Positions 1 through 6,366 of a stretch of DNA of 14,807 bases are shown here, piece after piece. Source of the DNA: Gammaproteobacteria bacterium (lineage in GTDB: Bacteria; Pseudomonadota; Gammaproteobacteria; Xanthomonadales; Wenzhouxiangellaceae); assembly GCA_003561495.1 (NCBI GenBank), contig PWWM01000189.1:1-14807 (forward strand). The letters run 5' to 3'. Every line of letters starts with the position of its first letter. Position 1 is the first letter of the stretch. The notes under the pieces were generated by a model. It did no database searches. It was not told the origin of the DNA and saw only the letters and a program-made list of their open reading frames with translations. The translations under genes and the position numbers were made by a program.

Positions 1-77
1 CCACTGACCACTGACCACTGACCACTGACCACTGACCACTGACCACTGACTTCCGACTTCCGACTTCCGACCTCCGT
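1..77. repeat. Tandem heptamer tract downstream of atuH
   Basis: Eleven consecutive 7-bp units with no break in register: seven exact copies of CCACTGA (1-49), three of CTTCCGA (50-70) and one CCTCCGT (71-77). The tract touches the left window edge and may continue beyond it. It begins 8 bp after the atuH stop codon, so it lies in the 3' untranslated part of the operon. No hairpin followed by a T-run is visible, so it is not an intrinsic terminator. The seven identical copies suggest recent expansion, compared with the mixed units elsewhere in the window. Confidence 0.95.
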
Positions 78-85
78 CCCCATCC

Positions 86-1912
86 TCACAACCCCAGCTC
101 GCCATCCACCAATCTCCGATGGAGGCCGGGGATCAAGGAGGTGTAGCCGTCCTGGCCCGGGAGGCGGATCCATAGGGGGTCGGTGATTCGATCCGGGTCG
201 AAGCCGGCTCGTTTGAGGTCGGCCTTGATGAACTTGAAAGTGCCGGTGGCATCGACGGATTCGACCTGGCGCAGGAAGATCGGGATGGCGTAGTCGGCCA
301 GGTTGTCCCGGAATTGGCCGGCCATACGGTCGACGGCTTGATCCGGATCGACGCCCGGGGCGGCCTGGAAGGCGAGCATGCCGGCGCGTCCTTCGGTGTT
401 CGGGACTTGCACGCCGTAGGCCACGGCCTGTTCGATTTCGGGCAAGGCCATGGCGGCGGATTCGACCTCAGTGGTGGCGACATTTTCGCCGCGCCAACGA
501 TAGGTGTCACCCAGACGATCGGCGAAGCGGGCATGTTTGAACCCTAGGTCCATGAGCAGGTCACCGGTATTGAACCAGGCATCACCCTCCTCGAAGGCAT
601 CACGGATCAGCTTGTCCTCGCTGGCCTGGGTATCGGTGTAGCCATCATAGGGATAGGACCGGGTCACCTTGCCGAGCAAAAGGCCGGTCTGGCCGCGGCC
701 GATGCGGGTCAGCCGACCTGATTGATTGCGCCTGACTTCACCGGTTTCGGGGTCGCAGGCCACCAGGGCGAACTCGGCCGGGCAGTAACCGACCGTGCGG
801 TCCTGGTTGAAAATGTTGAAAAAGGCGATATTGGCCTCGCTGGCGCCATACAGCTCGAAAACCTTTTCAATGCCGAAGCGCTGTTTGAACTCATCCCAGA
901 TCCCGGCTCGCAAACCGTTGCCCACCATGACCCGTGCGCCATGGTTCCGATCTTGCGCATCGGATGGCTGGTTAAGCAGGAAACGGCACAGCTCACCGAT
1001 ATAGACAAAGCCATCGGCATTGTTCTCGCGCAACTCGTCAATGAAGGCGGATGCGGAAAAACGCCGTCCGATGGCCAGGCAAGCTCCGGTGGCCGCACAG
1101 GCTGACCAACCCACGGCCAGTGCAGTGTTGTGGTAAAGCGGCAGGACGTTGTAGAGCACCTGGCCGGGTTTGAAGCCCAACGCCATGAAACCGAAAGCAC
1201 CCATGGCCTTGATCCAGCGAATGTGGCGGATGATCGCCGCCTTTGGAAGCCCGGTGGTTCCGGAGGTGAACACATAGAAGCACACATCACCCAATCGGAC
1301 CCGGTCGGTGGTATCGGGATTTTCATCCGGAAAGTGATTCATTTCGTTCAGCAGATTGCGCCAGCCTTCAGGACAGGTTGCATCATTGTCCTGATCGGCT
1401 GCCCACAAAGGTTCGACTTCGAATCGGGTTTCGGCGCGCTGGCTTGCCGCCTGCCAGGTTTGTACCGCCTCGCAACCCACAATGACCTGCTGCGCCGGCA
1501 CCAGGTCCAGGCAATGGGCCAGTGATGGCGGCGGCAGACGATAATTGTGCACCACCGCGATGGCGCCAAGCTTGACGATACCGGCCACGGCAATGATCAA
1601 TTCCGGGCGGTTTTCCATCAGCACACCGACCGGGTCACCGTGTCCAATGCCGGCCTCGGCCAGCAAATGGGCCAAGCGATTGGCACGCGCGTTGAGTTCG
1701 GAATGGCTGATGTCCTCGCCTTCGAATCGCAGTGCCGGGTAATCGGGATAAAGATGCGCATTGGCCTCCAGCACGGCACCGATCGAATGGCGTCGCTCGA
1801 CATCGCCACAATTGGCCAGCCTGTATCCATGGACAACCTGTCGGGCACGGGCCAGCAGTGGCAATGCGCCGCGCAAAAGCGAGGTCAAGCGGATGCGATC
1901 GTCAGTTTCCAT
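86..1912 (-). CDS. atuH: Acyl-CoA synthetase, FATP/FadD6 type (AtuH-like)
   Basis: ATP-dependent fatty acyl-CoA ligase, expected to activate the terpenoid or branched acid to its CoA thioester through an acyl-adenylate. The protein is 608 residues from the chosen ATG. It shows the AMP-binding P-loop YVFTSGTTGLPK (about 213-224), the ELYGASE motif (353-359), WFNTGDLL with its conserved Asp (about 447-454), RWRGEN (472-477), and a C-terminal TGTFKF segment whose Lys (about 560) fits the catalytic lysine. These match the fatty-acid-transport-protein/FadD6 branch of the family. The frame stays open upstream to a GTG at 1996, but that start would lie deep in atuF; the ATG at 1912 gives an 11-bp overlap with the atuF end and a normal N-terminus. 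It is the last gene of the operon. Pseudomonas atuH is also a CoA ligase gene at the cluster end. Substrate chain length cannot be read from sequence. Confidence 0.88.
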   Translation of the reverse strand: METDDRIRLTSLLRGALPLLARARQVVHGYRLANCGDVERRHSIGAVLEANAHLYPDYPALRFEGEDISHSELNARANRLAHLLAEAGIGHGDPVGVLMENRPELIIAVAGIVKLGAIAVVHNYRLPPPSLAHCLDLVPAQQVIVGCEAVQTWQAASQRAETRFEVEPLWAADQDNDATCPEGWRNLLNEMNHFPDENPDTTDRVRLGDVCFYVFTSGTTGLPKAAIIRHIRWIKAMGAFGFMALGFKPGQVLYNVLPLYHNTALAVGWSACAATGACLAIGRRFSASAFIDELRENNADGFVYIGELCRFLLNQPSDAQDRNHGARVMVGNGLRAGIWDEFKQRFGIEKVFELYGASEANIAFFNIFNQDRTVGYCPAEFALVACDPETGEVRRNQSGRLTRIGRGQTGLLLGKVTRSYPYDGYTDTQASEDKLIRDAFEEGDAWFNTGDLLMDLGFKHARFADRLGDTYRWRGENVATTEVESAAMALPEIEQAVAYGVQVPNTEGRAGMLAFQAAPGVDPDQAVDRMAGQFRDNLADYAIPIFLRQVESVDATGTFKFIKADLKRAGFDPDRITDPLWIRLPGQDGYTSLIPGLHRRLVDGELGL

Positions 1913-3860
1913 CGTCGCTGGATGCAGGCTCGATGACGGCCACCACCTGCCCCTTGCGCAGACTCTCGCCGGATTCCAGTGAAAGCGAACGCACACAACC
2001 GTCGGTATCGGCCTTCAGGGTAGTTTCCATCTTCATCGCTTCCATCACCACCAGCGCCTGACCACGGGTCACAAGCTCGCCCTCGTTCACCAGGATTTCG
2101 ACGACGGTTCCGTCCATGGGCGCGGTGATCCGCCCCTCACCGGCTGTCTCACTGGCCGCCGGCGGATTCAGGGTCAGATCATTGATGAACAGGTCGACCT
2201 CCGCGCCGACCAGCCAACCACCCTGCCCGGTTTCAACAAAAACAACACGACGAAAACAGCCGGCTCGCGAATATTCGACCTGCCTTCCGATTTGTCGGAC
2301 CGATTCGAACTCCAGACGCTCGCCATCCAGTTCGACGACGAATTGATTTCCTTCGCCCAGGACGCTGACCAGGCGCTCGACCGGTCCGCTGCCGGCATCC
2401 AATTCCAGGCGTAGTCGGCGCGCATACCTGATTGGCCAGGCATTGTCGCCACCGAGTCCAACCAGCAACATGGCTGCCACGGCTTCCAGCTCAGTGGATT
2501 CGCCCCCCGAAAAGACCTGTTCGCCATGTCGCTGGACGAAAGACGTGGTGACGGCCCCGGACATGAACTCGGGGTGATCCATGGCCCGCACCAGGCCGGC
2601 GCGATTGGTTCGCAGGCCCACCGCGACCGTATCTTCAAGCGCACGTAGCAGCCGCCGGCGGGCGGTTTCGCGATCCGGGCCATGGGCAATGATCTTGGCC
2701 AGCAATGGATCGTAATGAGCGCCGATTTGCTGACCTGCGGCCACCCCGGTATCGACTCGAATGCCCTCGCCGTTTGGCGGGGCCCAGGCGAGCAGGCGCC
2801 CGGTCTGCGGCAGAAAGCCCTGCTCCGGCGCCTCGGCATAAAGTCGGACCTCGATGGCATGACCCTTAAAGACGACCTCATCCTGGCCAAGAGGCAAGGC
2901 CTGGCCGGCGGCGACCTGCAATTGCCAGGCGACCAGGTCGTGACCAGTGACGAGCTCGGTGACCGGGTGCTCGACCTGCAGGCGCGTGTTCATTTCCAGA
3001 AAATGAAACTGGCCGTCCTCGTCGAGCAGAAATTCCACCGTGCCGGCGCCCACGTAACCGATGGCGCACGCTGCGGCCACGGCGGCCTCGCCCATCGCCT
3101 GGCGAAGACCGGCGTCCACTGCCGGTGACGGGCACTCCTCGATAATCTTCTGGTGGCGACGCTGCATGGAGCAATCGCGCTCGCCCAGGTGAATGGTATG
3201 GCCCTCCAGATCGGCAAAGACCTGCACCTCGACGTGCCGGGCATTGATGAGGGCTTTCTCGATGATCAACTCGTCATTGCCAAAACTGCTGCGCGCCTCG
3301 CTGGCGGCCGCACGCAGGGCCTCGGCCAGCTCGGTTTCCTCGGTGACCAGGCGCATGCCCTTGCCGCCGCCACCGGCCGCGGCTTTGATCATCACCGGCA
3401 GGCCTATCTCGTCGACGGCGGTTTTCAATGACTGATCGTCGTCTCCAGCCACACGCGCTCCGGGAATGACCGGCACACCGGCCTGTTCCATCAAGGCCTT
3501 GGCCCGGCGCTTGTTGCCCATCGCCGCGATGGCCTCCGGCGGCGGGCCGATCCAGACCAGACCGGCCTCGATCACGGCCTGGGCAAAGGTCTCATTCTCG
3601 GCCAGAAAACCATAGCCCGGGTGTACGGCATCGGCGCCGGCCTGACGGGCAGCCGACAGCAGCTGCTCGATATCAAGATAGGACTGGCCCGGTACATTGC
3701 CGGTCAGGGCCACTGCCACATCGGCCTGACGAACATGCGGTGCATCCGCATCGGCCGGGCTGAACACGGCCACGGTGCGATAGCCCAGCGCGCGGGCGCT
3801 GCGCATGATGCGGCAGGCGATTTCTCCGCGATTGGCGATGAGGAGGGTTTGGAAGGGCAT
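1902..3860 (-). CDS. atuF: Biotin-dependent acyl-CoA carboxylase alpha subunit (geranyl-CoA/methylcrotonyl-CoA type, AtuF-like)
   Basis: Biotin carboxylase plus biotin carrier subunit: it carboxylates its own biotin with ATP and bicarbonate and passes CO2 to the beta subunit (AtuC). The protein has 652 residues. The N-terminus LLIANRGEIACRI is typical. The ATP-grasp glycine loop AAGGGGKG is at 161-168 and the active-site RLQVEHPVTE at 293-302. A middle BT-like region (about 450-560) follows, then a biotinyl domain with EAMKMET, where Lys610 is the biotin attachment site. Length and domain order fit MCC/GCC/PCC alpha subunits. Operon position after the hydratase gene, together with AtuA, favours geranyl-CoA carboxylase over methylcrotonyl-CoA carboxylase. 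The start lies just beyond a heptamer tract, and the coding-strand leader (CACCTACCACCCC before ATG) has no Shine-Dalgarno sequence. The 3' end overlaps atuH by 11 bp. Confidence 0.93.
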   Translation of the reverse strand: MPFQTLLIANRGEIACRIMRSARALGYRTVAVFSPADADAPHVRQADVAVALTGNVPGQSYLDIEQLLSAARQAGADAVHPGYGFLAENETFAQAVIEAGLVWIGPPPEAIAAMGNKRRAKALMEQAGVPVIPGARVAGDDDQSLKTAVDEIGLPVMIKAAAGGGGKGMRLVTEETELAEALRAAASEARSSFGNDELIIEKALINARHVEVQVFADLEGHTIHLGERDCSMQRRHQKIIEECPSPAVDAGLRQAMGEAAVAAACAIGYVGAGTVEFLLDEDGQFHFLEMNTRLQVEHPVTELVTGHDLVAWQLQVAAGQALPLGQDEVVFKGHAIEVRLYAEAPEQGFLPQTGRLLAWAPPNGEGIRVDTGVAAGQQIGAHYDPLLAKIIAHGPDRETARRRLLRALEDTVAVGLRTNRAGLVRAMDHPEFMSGAVTTSFVQRHGEQVFSGGESTELEAVAAMLLVGLGGDNAWPIRYARRLRLELDAGSGPVERLVSVLGEGNQFVVELDGERLEFESVRQIGRQVEYSRAGCFRRVVFVETGQGGWLVGAEVDLFINDLTLNPPAASETAGEGRITAPMDGTVVEILVNEGELVTRGQALVVMEAMKMETTLKADTDGCVRSLSLESGESLRKGQVVAVIEPASSDDGN

Positions 3861-3870
3861 GGGGTGGTAG

Positions 3871-3975
3871 GTGAAAGGTTAAAGGTGAAAGGTTAAAGGG
3901 TTCAGGGGTCGGTTTCCGGCTTCCGGTTTCCGGTTAGAGGGGGAGACGGAAGACGGAAGACGGGCGACGGAAAAA
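3871..3975. repeat. Tandem heptamer tract in the atuE-atuF gap
   Basis: Fifteen 7-bp units in one unbroken register. On the plus strand they start GTGAAAG, GTTAAAG, GTGAAAG, GTTAAAG. GGTTCAG and GGGTCGG follow, then TTTCCGG, CTTCCGG, TTTCCGG, TTAGAGG. The tract ends GGGAGAC, GGAAGAC twice, GGGCGAC and GGAAAAA. GGAAGAC is the reverse complement of the GTCTTCC unit at 6253-6280, so the same unit occurs in both orientations. The tract starts 11 bp upstream of the atuF start codon and fills most of the 149-bp gap. The remaining 34 bp (3976-4009) show no obvious repeat. Confidence 0.9.
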
Positions 3976-4009
3976 TTCCGGGGGCTGCGTTCTGCTGATT
4001 TGCATGAGT

Positions 4010-4831
4010 TCATTCCTCTCCCGTCTCCCTTCTATTCATCTTCCCGGCCGCCCAGAAGGGCGGTCTTTTTTCCATGAAAGCTCGGGTGCCTTCCATGGCT
4101 TCTTCGTTGATGGCGGCTTTGGCGAATTCCTGGGCACCCGTGTCTAGTAGCTTGGTGGTGGCGGTGCTGCGGGTGGCCAGGAGCAGGGTTTTGGTGGTGG
4201 TCGAGGCGTTGGGGGCGCAGCGCAGGATGGTGGTGAGGGTTTCTCCCGCGGCTTTTTCCAGGGCCTCGGTGTTGGAACAGACCTGGTGGCACAGGCCGAT
4301 ACGGTAGGCTTCCCGGCCATCGAATCTTGCCCCGGTCAGGGCCAGTCGGCGCGCCTGGGACAAGCCGACCCGGGCGACGACGAACGGAATGATCTGGGCC
4401 GGCGGCAGTCCCAGCGTGGCCTCGGGCAGGCCGACCTTGGCCTGTTCGCTCATCAGGCAGATATCGGCGACACAGGCCAGCCCCACCCCACCGCCAAGCA
4501 CGGCACCTTCAGCCACACAAACCACGGTTTTCGGGCAGGCATCGACCGCCTCGATCAAGGTCCCGAAAGAACGATTGATGGCGGCCATGGCCTCCACATC
4601 ACCGTCGGCTTCCATGCGCGCTGCGGCCATGTCCGCCAAATCGGCCCCGGCACAAAAATGCCCCCCGGCCCCGCGCAACATCAGCACCCGAACCGAATCG
4701 TCTTCACCGGCCTGCTCAACCACCTGCTGCAACTCAGCGACCATCTGGCGTGACAGTGCGTTGCGGGCATCGGGGCGGTTGAGGGGGATGCGGAGGCAGG
4801 TGTTTACTAGTTGAGTTGAAATTGTTTGCAT
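4010..4831 (-). CDS. atuE: Enoyl-CoA hydratase/isomerase family, glutaconyl-CoA hydratase type (AtuE-like)
   Basis: Crotonase-fold hydratase, expected to add water to the carboxylated product (isohexenylglutaconyl-CoA in the Atu pathway, methylglutaconyl-CoA in the Liu pathway). The protein has 273 residues. It shows the substrate-binding segment HFCAGADL (58-65) and the oxyanion-hole region GAVLGGGVGLA (109-119). At the position of the first catalytic Glu of classical enoyl-CoA hydratases there is Gly117. The second Glu position is kept as Glu137 in GLPEATLGLPP. As I recall, Liu/Atu-type glutaconyl-CoA hydratases also vary at the first site, so this may be normal for the subfamily. The ATG at 4831 follows TTCAGGG-type heptamers directly and has no Shine-Dalgarno sequence. 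No better start is visible. Confidence 0.85.
   Translation of the reverse strand: MQTISTQLVNTCLRIPLNRPDARNALSRQMVAELQQVVEQAGEDDSVRVLMLRGAGGHFCAGADLADMAAARMEADGDVEAMAAINRSFGTLIEAVDACPKTVVCVAEGAVLGGGVGLACVADICLMSEQAKVGLPEATLGLPPAQIIPFVVARVGLSQARRLALTGARFDGREAYRIGLCHQVCSNTEALEKAAGETLTTILRCAPNASTTTKTLLLATRSTATTKLLDTGAQEFAKAAINEEAMEGTRAFMEKRPPFWAAGKMNRRETGEE
4046..4071 (+). terminator. Terminator-like hairpin inside the 3' end of atuE, antisense orientation
   Basis: On the plus strand the sequence forms a GC-rich stem, CCGCCC (4048-4053), loop AGAA, GGGCGG (4058-4063), extendable by one G-T and one G-C pair to 4046/4065. Six T residues follow at 4066-4071. This has the form of an intrinsic terminator, but it reads opposite to atuE, whose codons for the PPFWAAGK segment encode it. 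It would stop only antisense transcripts entering the operon from the left. The fit may be a coincidence of coding sequence. Confidence 0.4.
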
Positions 4832-4834
4832 TGA

Positions 4835-4984
4835 TTTAGGGTTCAGGGTTCAGGGTTCAGGAATTCGGTTTACGGGAAAAGGATCAAGGTTCAAGGCGCA
4901 AGGAAAACCGACAGCTTCCGACCACTGACCACTGACCACCGACCACCGACCACCGTCTTCCGTCTTCCATCTCCCGTCTCCCGC
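4835..4984. repeat. Tandem heptamer tract filling the atuD-atuE gap
   Basis: The gap can be read as 21 units of 7 bp in a single register, from 4 bp upstream of the atuE ATG to the atuD stop codon. On the plus strand it begins TTTAGGG, TTCAGGG twice, TTCAGGA. TCAAGGT, TCAAGGC and GCAAGGA lie in the middle. CGACCAC/TGACCAC units follow (4919-4953), then CGTCTTC twice, CATCTCC and CGTCTCC. A few units (4863-4883, 4905-4918) are degenerate. The block CCACTGA then CCACCGA then CTTCCGT repeats the order of unit types at 1-77, which suggests a common origin. Confidence 0.92.
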
Positions 4985-6145
4985 CTACTTAGGCAATATC
5001 CCCATGTGTTTACAGATAATCGCCAACATCACCTCGTCCGCGCCGCCGCCGATGGACATCAAACGCTGGTCGCGGAAGGCGCGGGCGATGCGGGATTCCC
5101 ACATGTAGCCCTGACCGCCCCAGTACTGCAGGCAACTGTCGGCGACTTCTCGGGACAGGCGTCCGGCCTTGAGCTTGCACATCGAGGCCAGTCGGGTGGC
5201 ATCGCCGCCGCCGATATGGACTTCGCAGGCCGAATAGACCATTGCACGCAGGGCCTCGATTTCGGTCTGCAACTCGGCCAGGCGGAAGTGCACCACCTGG
5301 TTGTCGAGAATCGGCTTGCCGAAGGTGGTGCGCTCTCGGGTGTAGTCGATGGTTTCGGAAATGATGTTTTCCAGGCCCTTCAGGGCGCTGGCCGCACCCC
5401 ACAGGCGCTCTTCCTGGAACTGCAGCATCTGGTACATGAAGCCCAGGCCTTCCTCGCCGATGCGGTAGCGCTGCGGGACACGCACGTTGTCGAAAAACAC
5501 CTGGGCGGTGTCGGATGCGCGCATGCCGAGCTTGTTCAGGGGTTCGGAGCGGCTGATTCCCGGCAAGTCCGCCGGCACCACGATCAGTGACTTGTCATTG
5601 TGGCGATTGGTCTGGCCATCGTCACCACCGGTCTTGGCCAACAGACAGATCCAGTCGGCCTGCAAACCGTTGGTCATCCACATCTTGGTGCCGTTAATCA
5701 GATAGTCATCGCCATCCTTGACGGCGGTGGTCTTGATGTTGGCCACGTCAGAGCCTGCATGCGGCTCGCTCACCCCTAGGGCGACCACTTTTTCACCGGC
5801 CACCGTCGGGGCGAGAAATTCCTTCTTGAGTTCATCGGAGCCGAAACGGGCCAGCGCCGGCGTGGCCATGTCGGTTTGTACGCCAATGGCCATCGGCACC
5901 GCCCCGCAATGCGCCGCCCCCAGCTCCTCGGCCATCACCAGGCTGTAACTGAAATCCAGCCCCATGCCGCCGTATTCCTCCGGCTTGGTAATGCCCAGAA
6001 GCCCCAACTCGCCCAGCTTGCCAAACAACTCGTGGGCCGGAAAACGACCAGCATCTTCCCACTCATCGACATTCGGGTTGATCTCGGTTTCGACAAAGCG
6101 GGCCACCGTACGGCGCAATTCTCGATGTTCGTCAGTCCATTTCAT
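4985..6145 (-). CDS. atuD: Acyl-CoA dehydrogenase (citronellyl-CoA dehydrogenase, AtuD-like)
   Basis: FAD-dependent acyl-CoA dehydrogenase that introduces the alpha-beta double bond, passing electrons to electron-transfer flavoprotein. The protein has 386 residues, normal for the family. It shows GVSEPHAGSD (124-133), MWMTNG (155-160), the Arg/Phe segment RERTTFGK (270-277) near the flavin, and a late QYWGGQGYMWE motif (340-350). The usual C-terminal catalytic Glu (YEGT in medium-chain enzymes) is absent: the segment reads SIGGGADEV (364-372). Glu246 in FQEERL matches the alternative base used by isovaleryl-CoA and long-chain dehydrogenases. That fits a 3-methyl-branched substrate such as citronellyl-CoA, but isovaleryl-CoA or another branched substrate is not excluded. 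The start codon follows a 9-bp repeat tract, without a Shine-Dalgarno sequence. Confidence 0.88.
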   Translation of the reverse strand: MKWTDEHRELRRTVARFVETEINPNVDEWEDAGRFPAHELFGKLGELGLLGITKPEEYGGMGLDFSYSLVMAEELGAAHCGAVPMAIGVQTDMATPALARFGSDELKKEFLAPTVAGEKVVALGVSEPHAGSDVANIKTTAVKDGDDYLINGTKMWMTNGLQADWICLLAKTGGDDGQTNRHNDKSLIVVPADLPGISRSEPLNKLGMRASDTAQVFFDNVRVPQRYRIGEEGLGFMYQMLQFQEERLWGAASALKGLENIISETIDYTRERTTFGKPILDNQVVHFRLAELQTEIEALRAMVYSACEVHIGGGDATRLASMCKLKAGRLSREVADSCLQYWGGQGYMWESRIARAFRDQRLMSIGGGADEVMLAIICKHMGILPK

Positions 6146-6146
6146 T

Positions 6147-6218
6147 TTGGTTTAGTTGGTTTGATTGGTTTACTTGGTTTAATTGGTTTACTTGGTTTAC
6201 TTGGTTTGGGTGGTTTGG
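6147..6218. repeat. Eight copies of a 9-bp repeat just upstream of the atuD start
   Basis: Units on the plus strand are TTGGTTTAG, TTGGTTTGA, TTGGTTTAC, TTGGTTTAA, TTGGTTTAC twice, TTGGTTTGG and GTGGTTTGG. They are in register and end 1 bp before the atuD ATG. On the coding strand this is an A/C-rich leader of AAACCAAGT-type units, unlikely to fold. In the atuD frame each of the first few units contains TAA, so it is not an N-terminal extension. It is the only 9-bp tract seen; all other tracts have a 7-bp period. Confidence 0.93.
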
Positions 6219-6224
6219 TTCGTT

Positions 6225-6280
6225 GACATCCGACCTCTCTCTCCCGTCTCCCGTCTTCCGTCTTCCGTCTTCCGTCTTCC
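6225..6280. repeat. Tandem heptamer tract in the atuC-atuD gap
   Basis: Eight units of 7 bp: GACATCC, GACCTCT, CTCTCCC, GTCTCCC and GTCTTCC four times. The same CTTCCGT/CTCCCGT phase variants occur at 4954-4981, and the reverse complement at 3941-3961. The tract sits directly beside the 9-bp tract. Confidence 0.9.
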
Positions 6281-6306
6281 CTATCGCGTCAATGCACACA
6301 TGGACC

Positions 6307-6326
6307 GTCGGCCACGTAGGGCCGAC
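6307..6326. repeat. Short perfect palindrome, REP-like candidate
   Basis: Perfect 7-bp arms GTCGGCC (6307-6313) and GGCCGAC (6320-6326) with a 6-base loop. In operon orientation the stem is preceded by GTAA, which resembles the GTAG head of REP elements in Stenotrophomonas and Pseudomonas. No T-run follows on either strand, so it is not an intrinsic terminator. It is the only strong hairpin seen in the 221-bp gap between atuC and atuD and could protect or process the mRNA between them. A single copy in the window cannot prove that it is a repeat. Confidence 0.4.
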
Positions 6327-6336
6327 TTACAGCCCC

Positions 6337-6364
6337 CTGAATCCTTGATCCTTGCACCTTGTTT
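6337..6364. repeat. Short heptamer tract at the 3' end of atuC
   Basis: Four 7-bp units on the plus strand (CTGAATC, CTTGATC, CTTGCAC, CTTGTTT) run up to the atuC stop codon; the next seven bases, CTTCAAA, contain that stop. The CTTG-core units are the reverse complement of the TCAAGGT/GCAAGGA units at 4884-4904. Confidence 0.75.
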
Positions 6365-6366
6365 CT

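Noticed and set aside
1..77. CRISPR array
   Set aside because: Units are 7 bp and directly tandem with no spacers; no cas genes in the window.
1913..1996. Upstream extension of atuH to a GTG at 1996
   Set aside because: Would overlap atuF by about 95 bp through its biotinyl domain and adds a Trp/Arg/Cys-rich N-terminus unlike the family.
4884..4970. 28-codon minus-strand ORF inside the atuD-atuE repeat tract
   Set aside because: Almost entirely heptamer units, with a Trp/Val/Gly-rich product and poor spacing to any ribosome binding site; likely chance.
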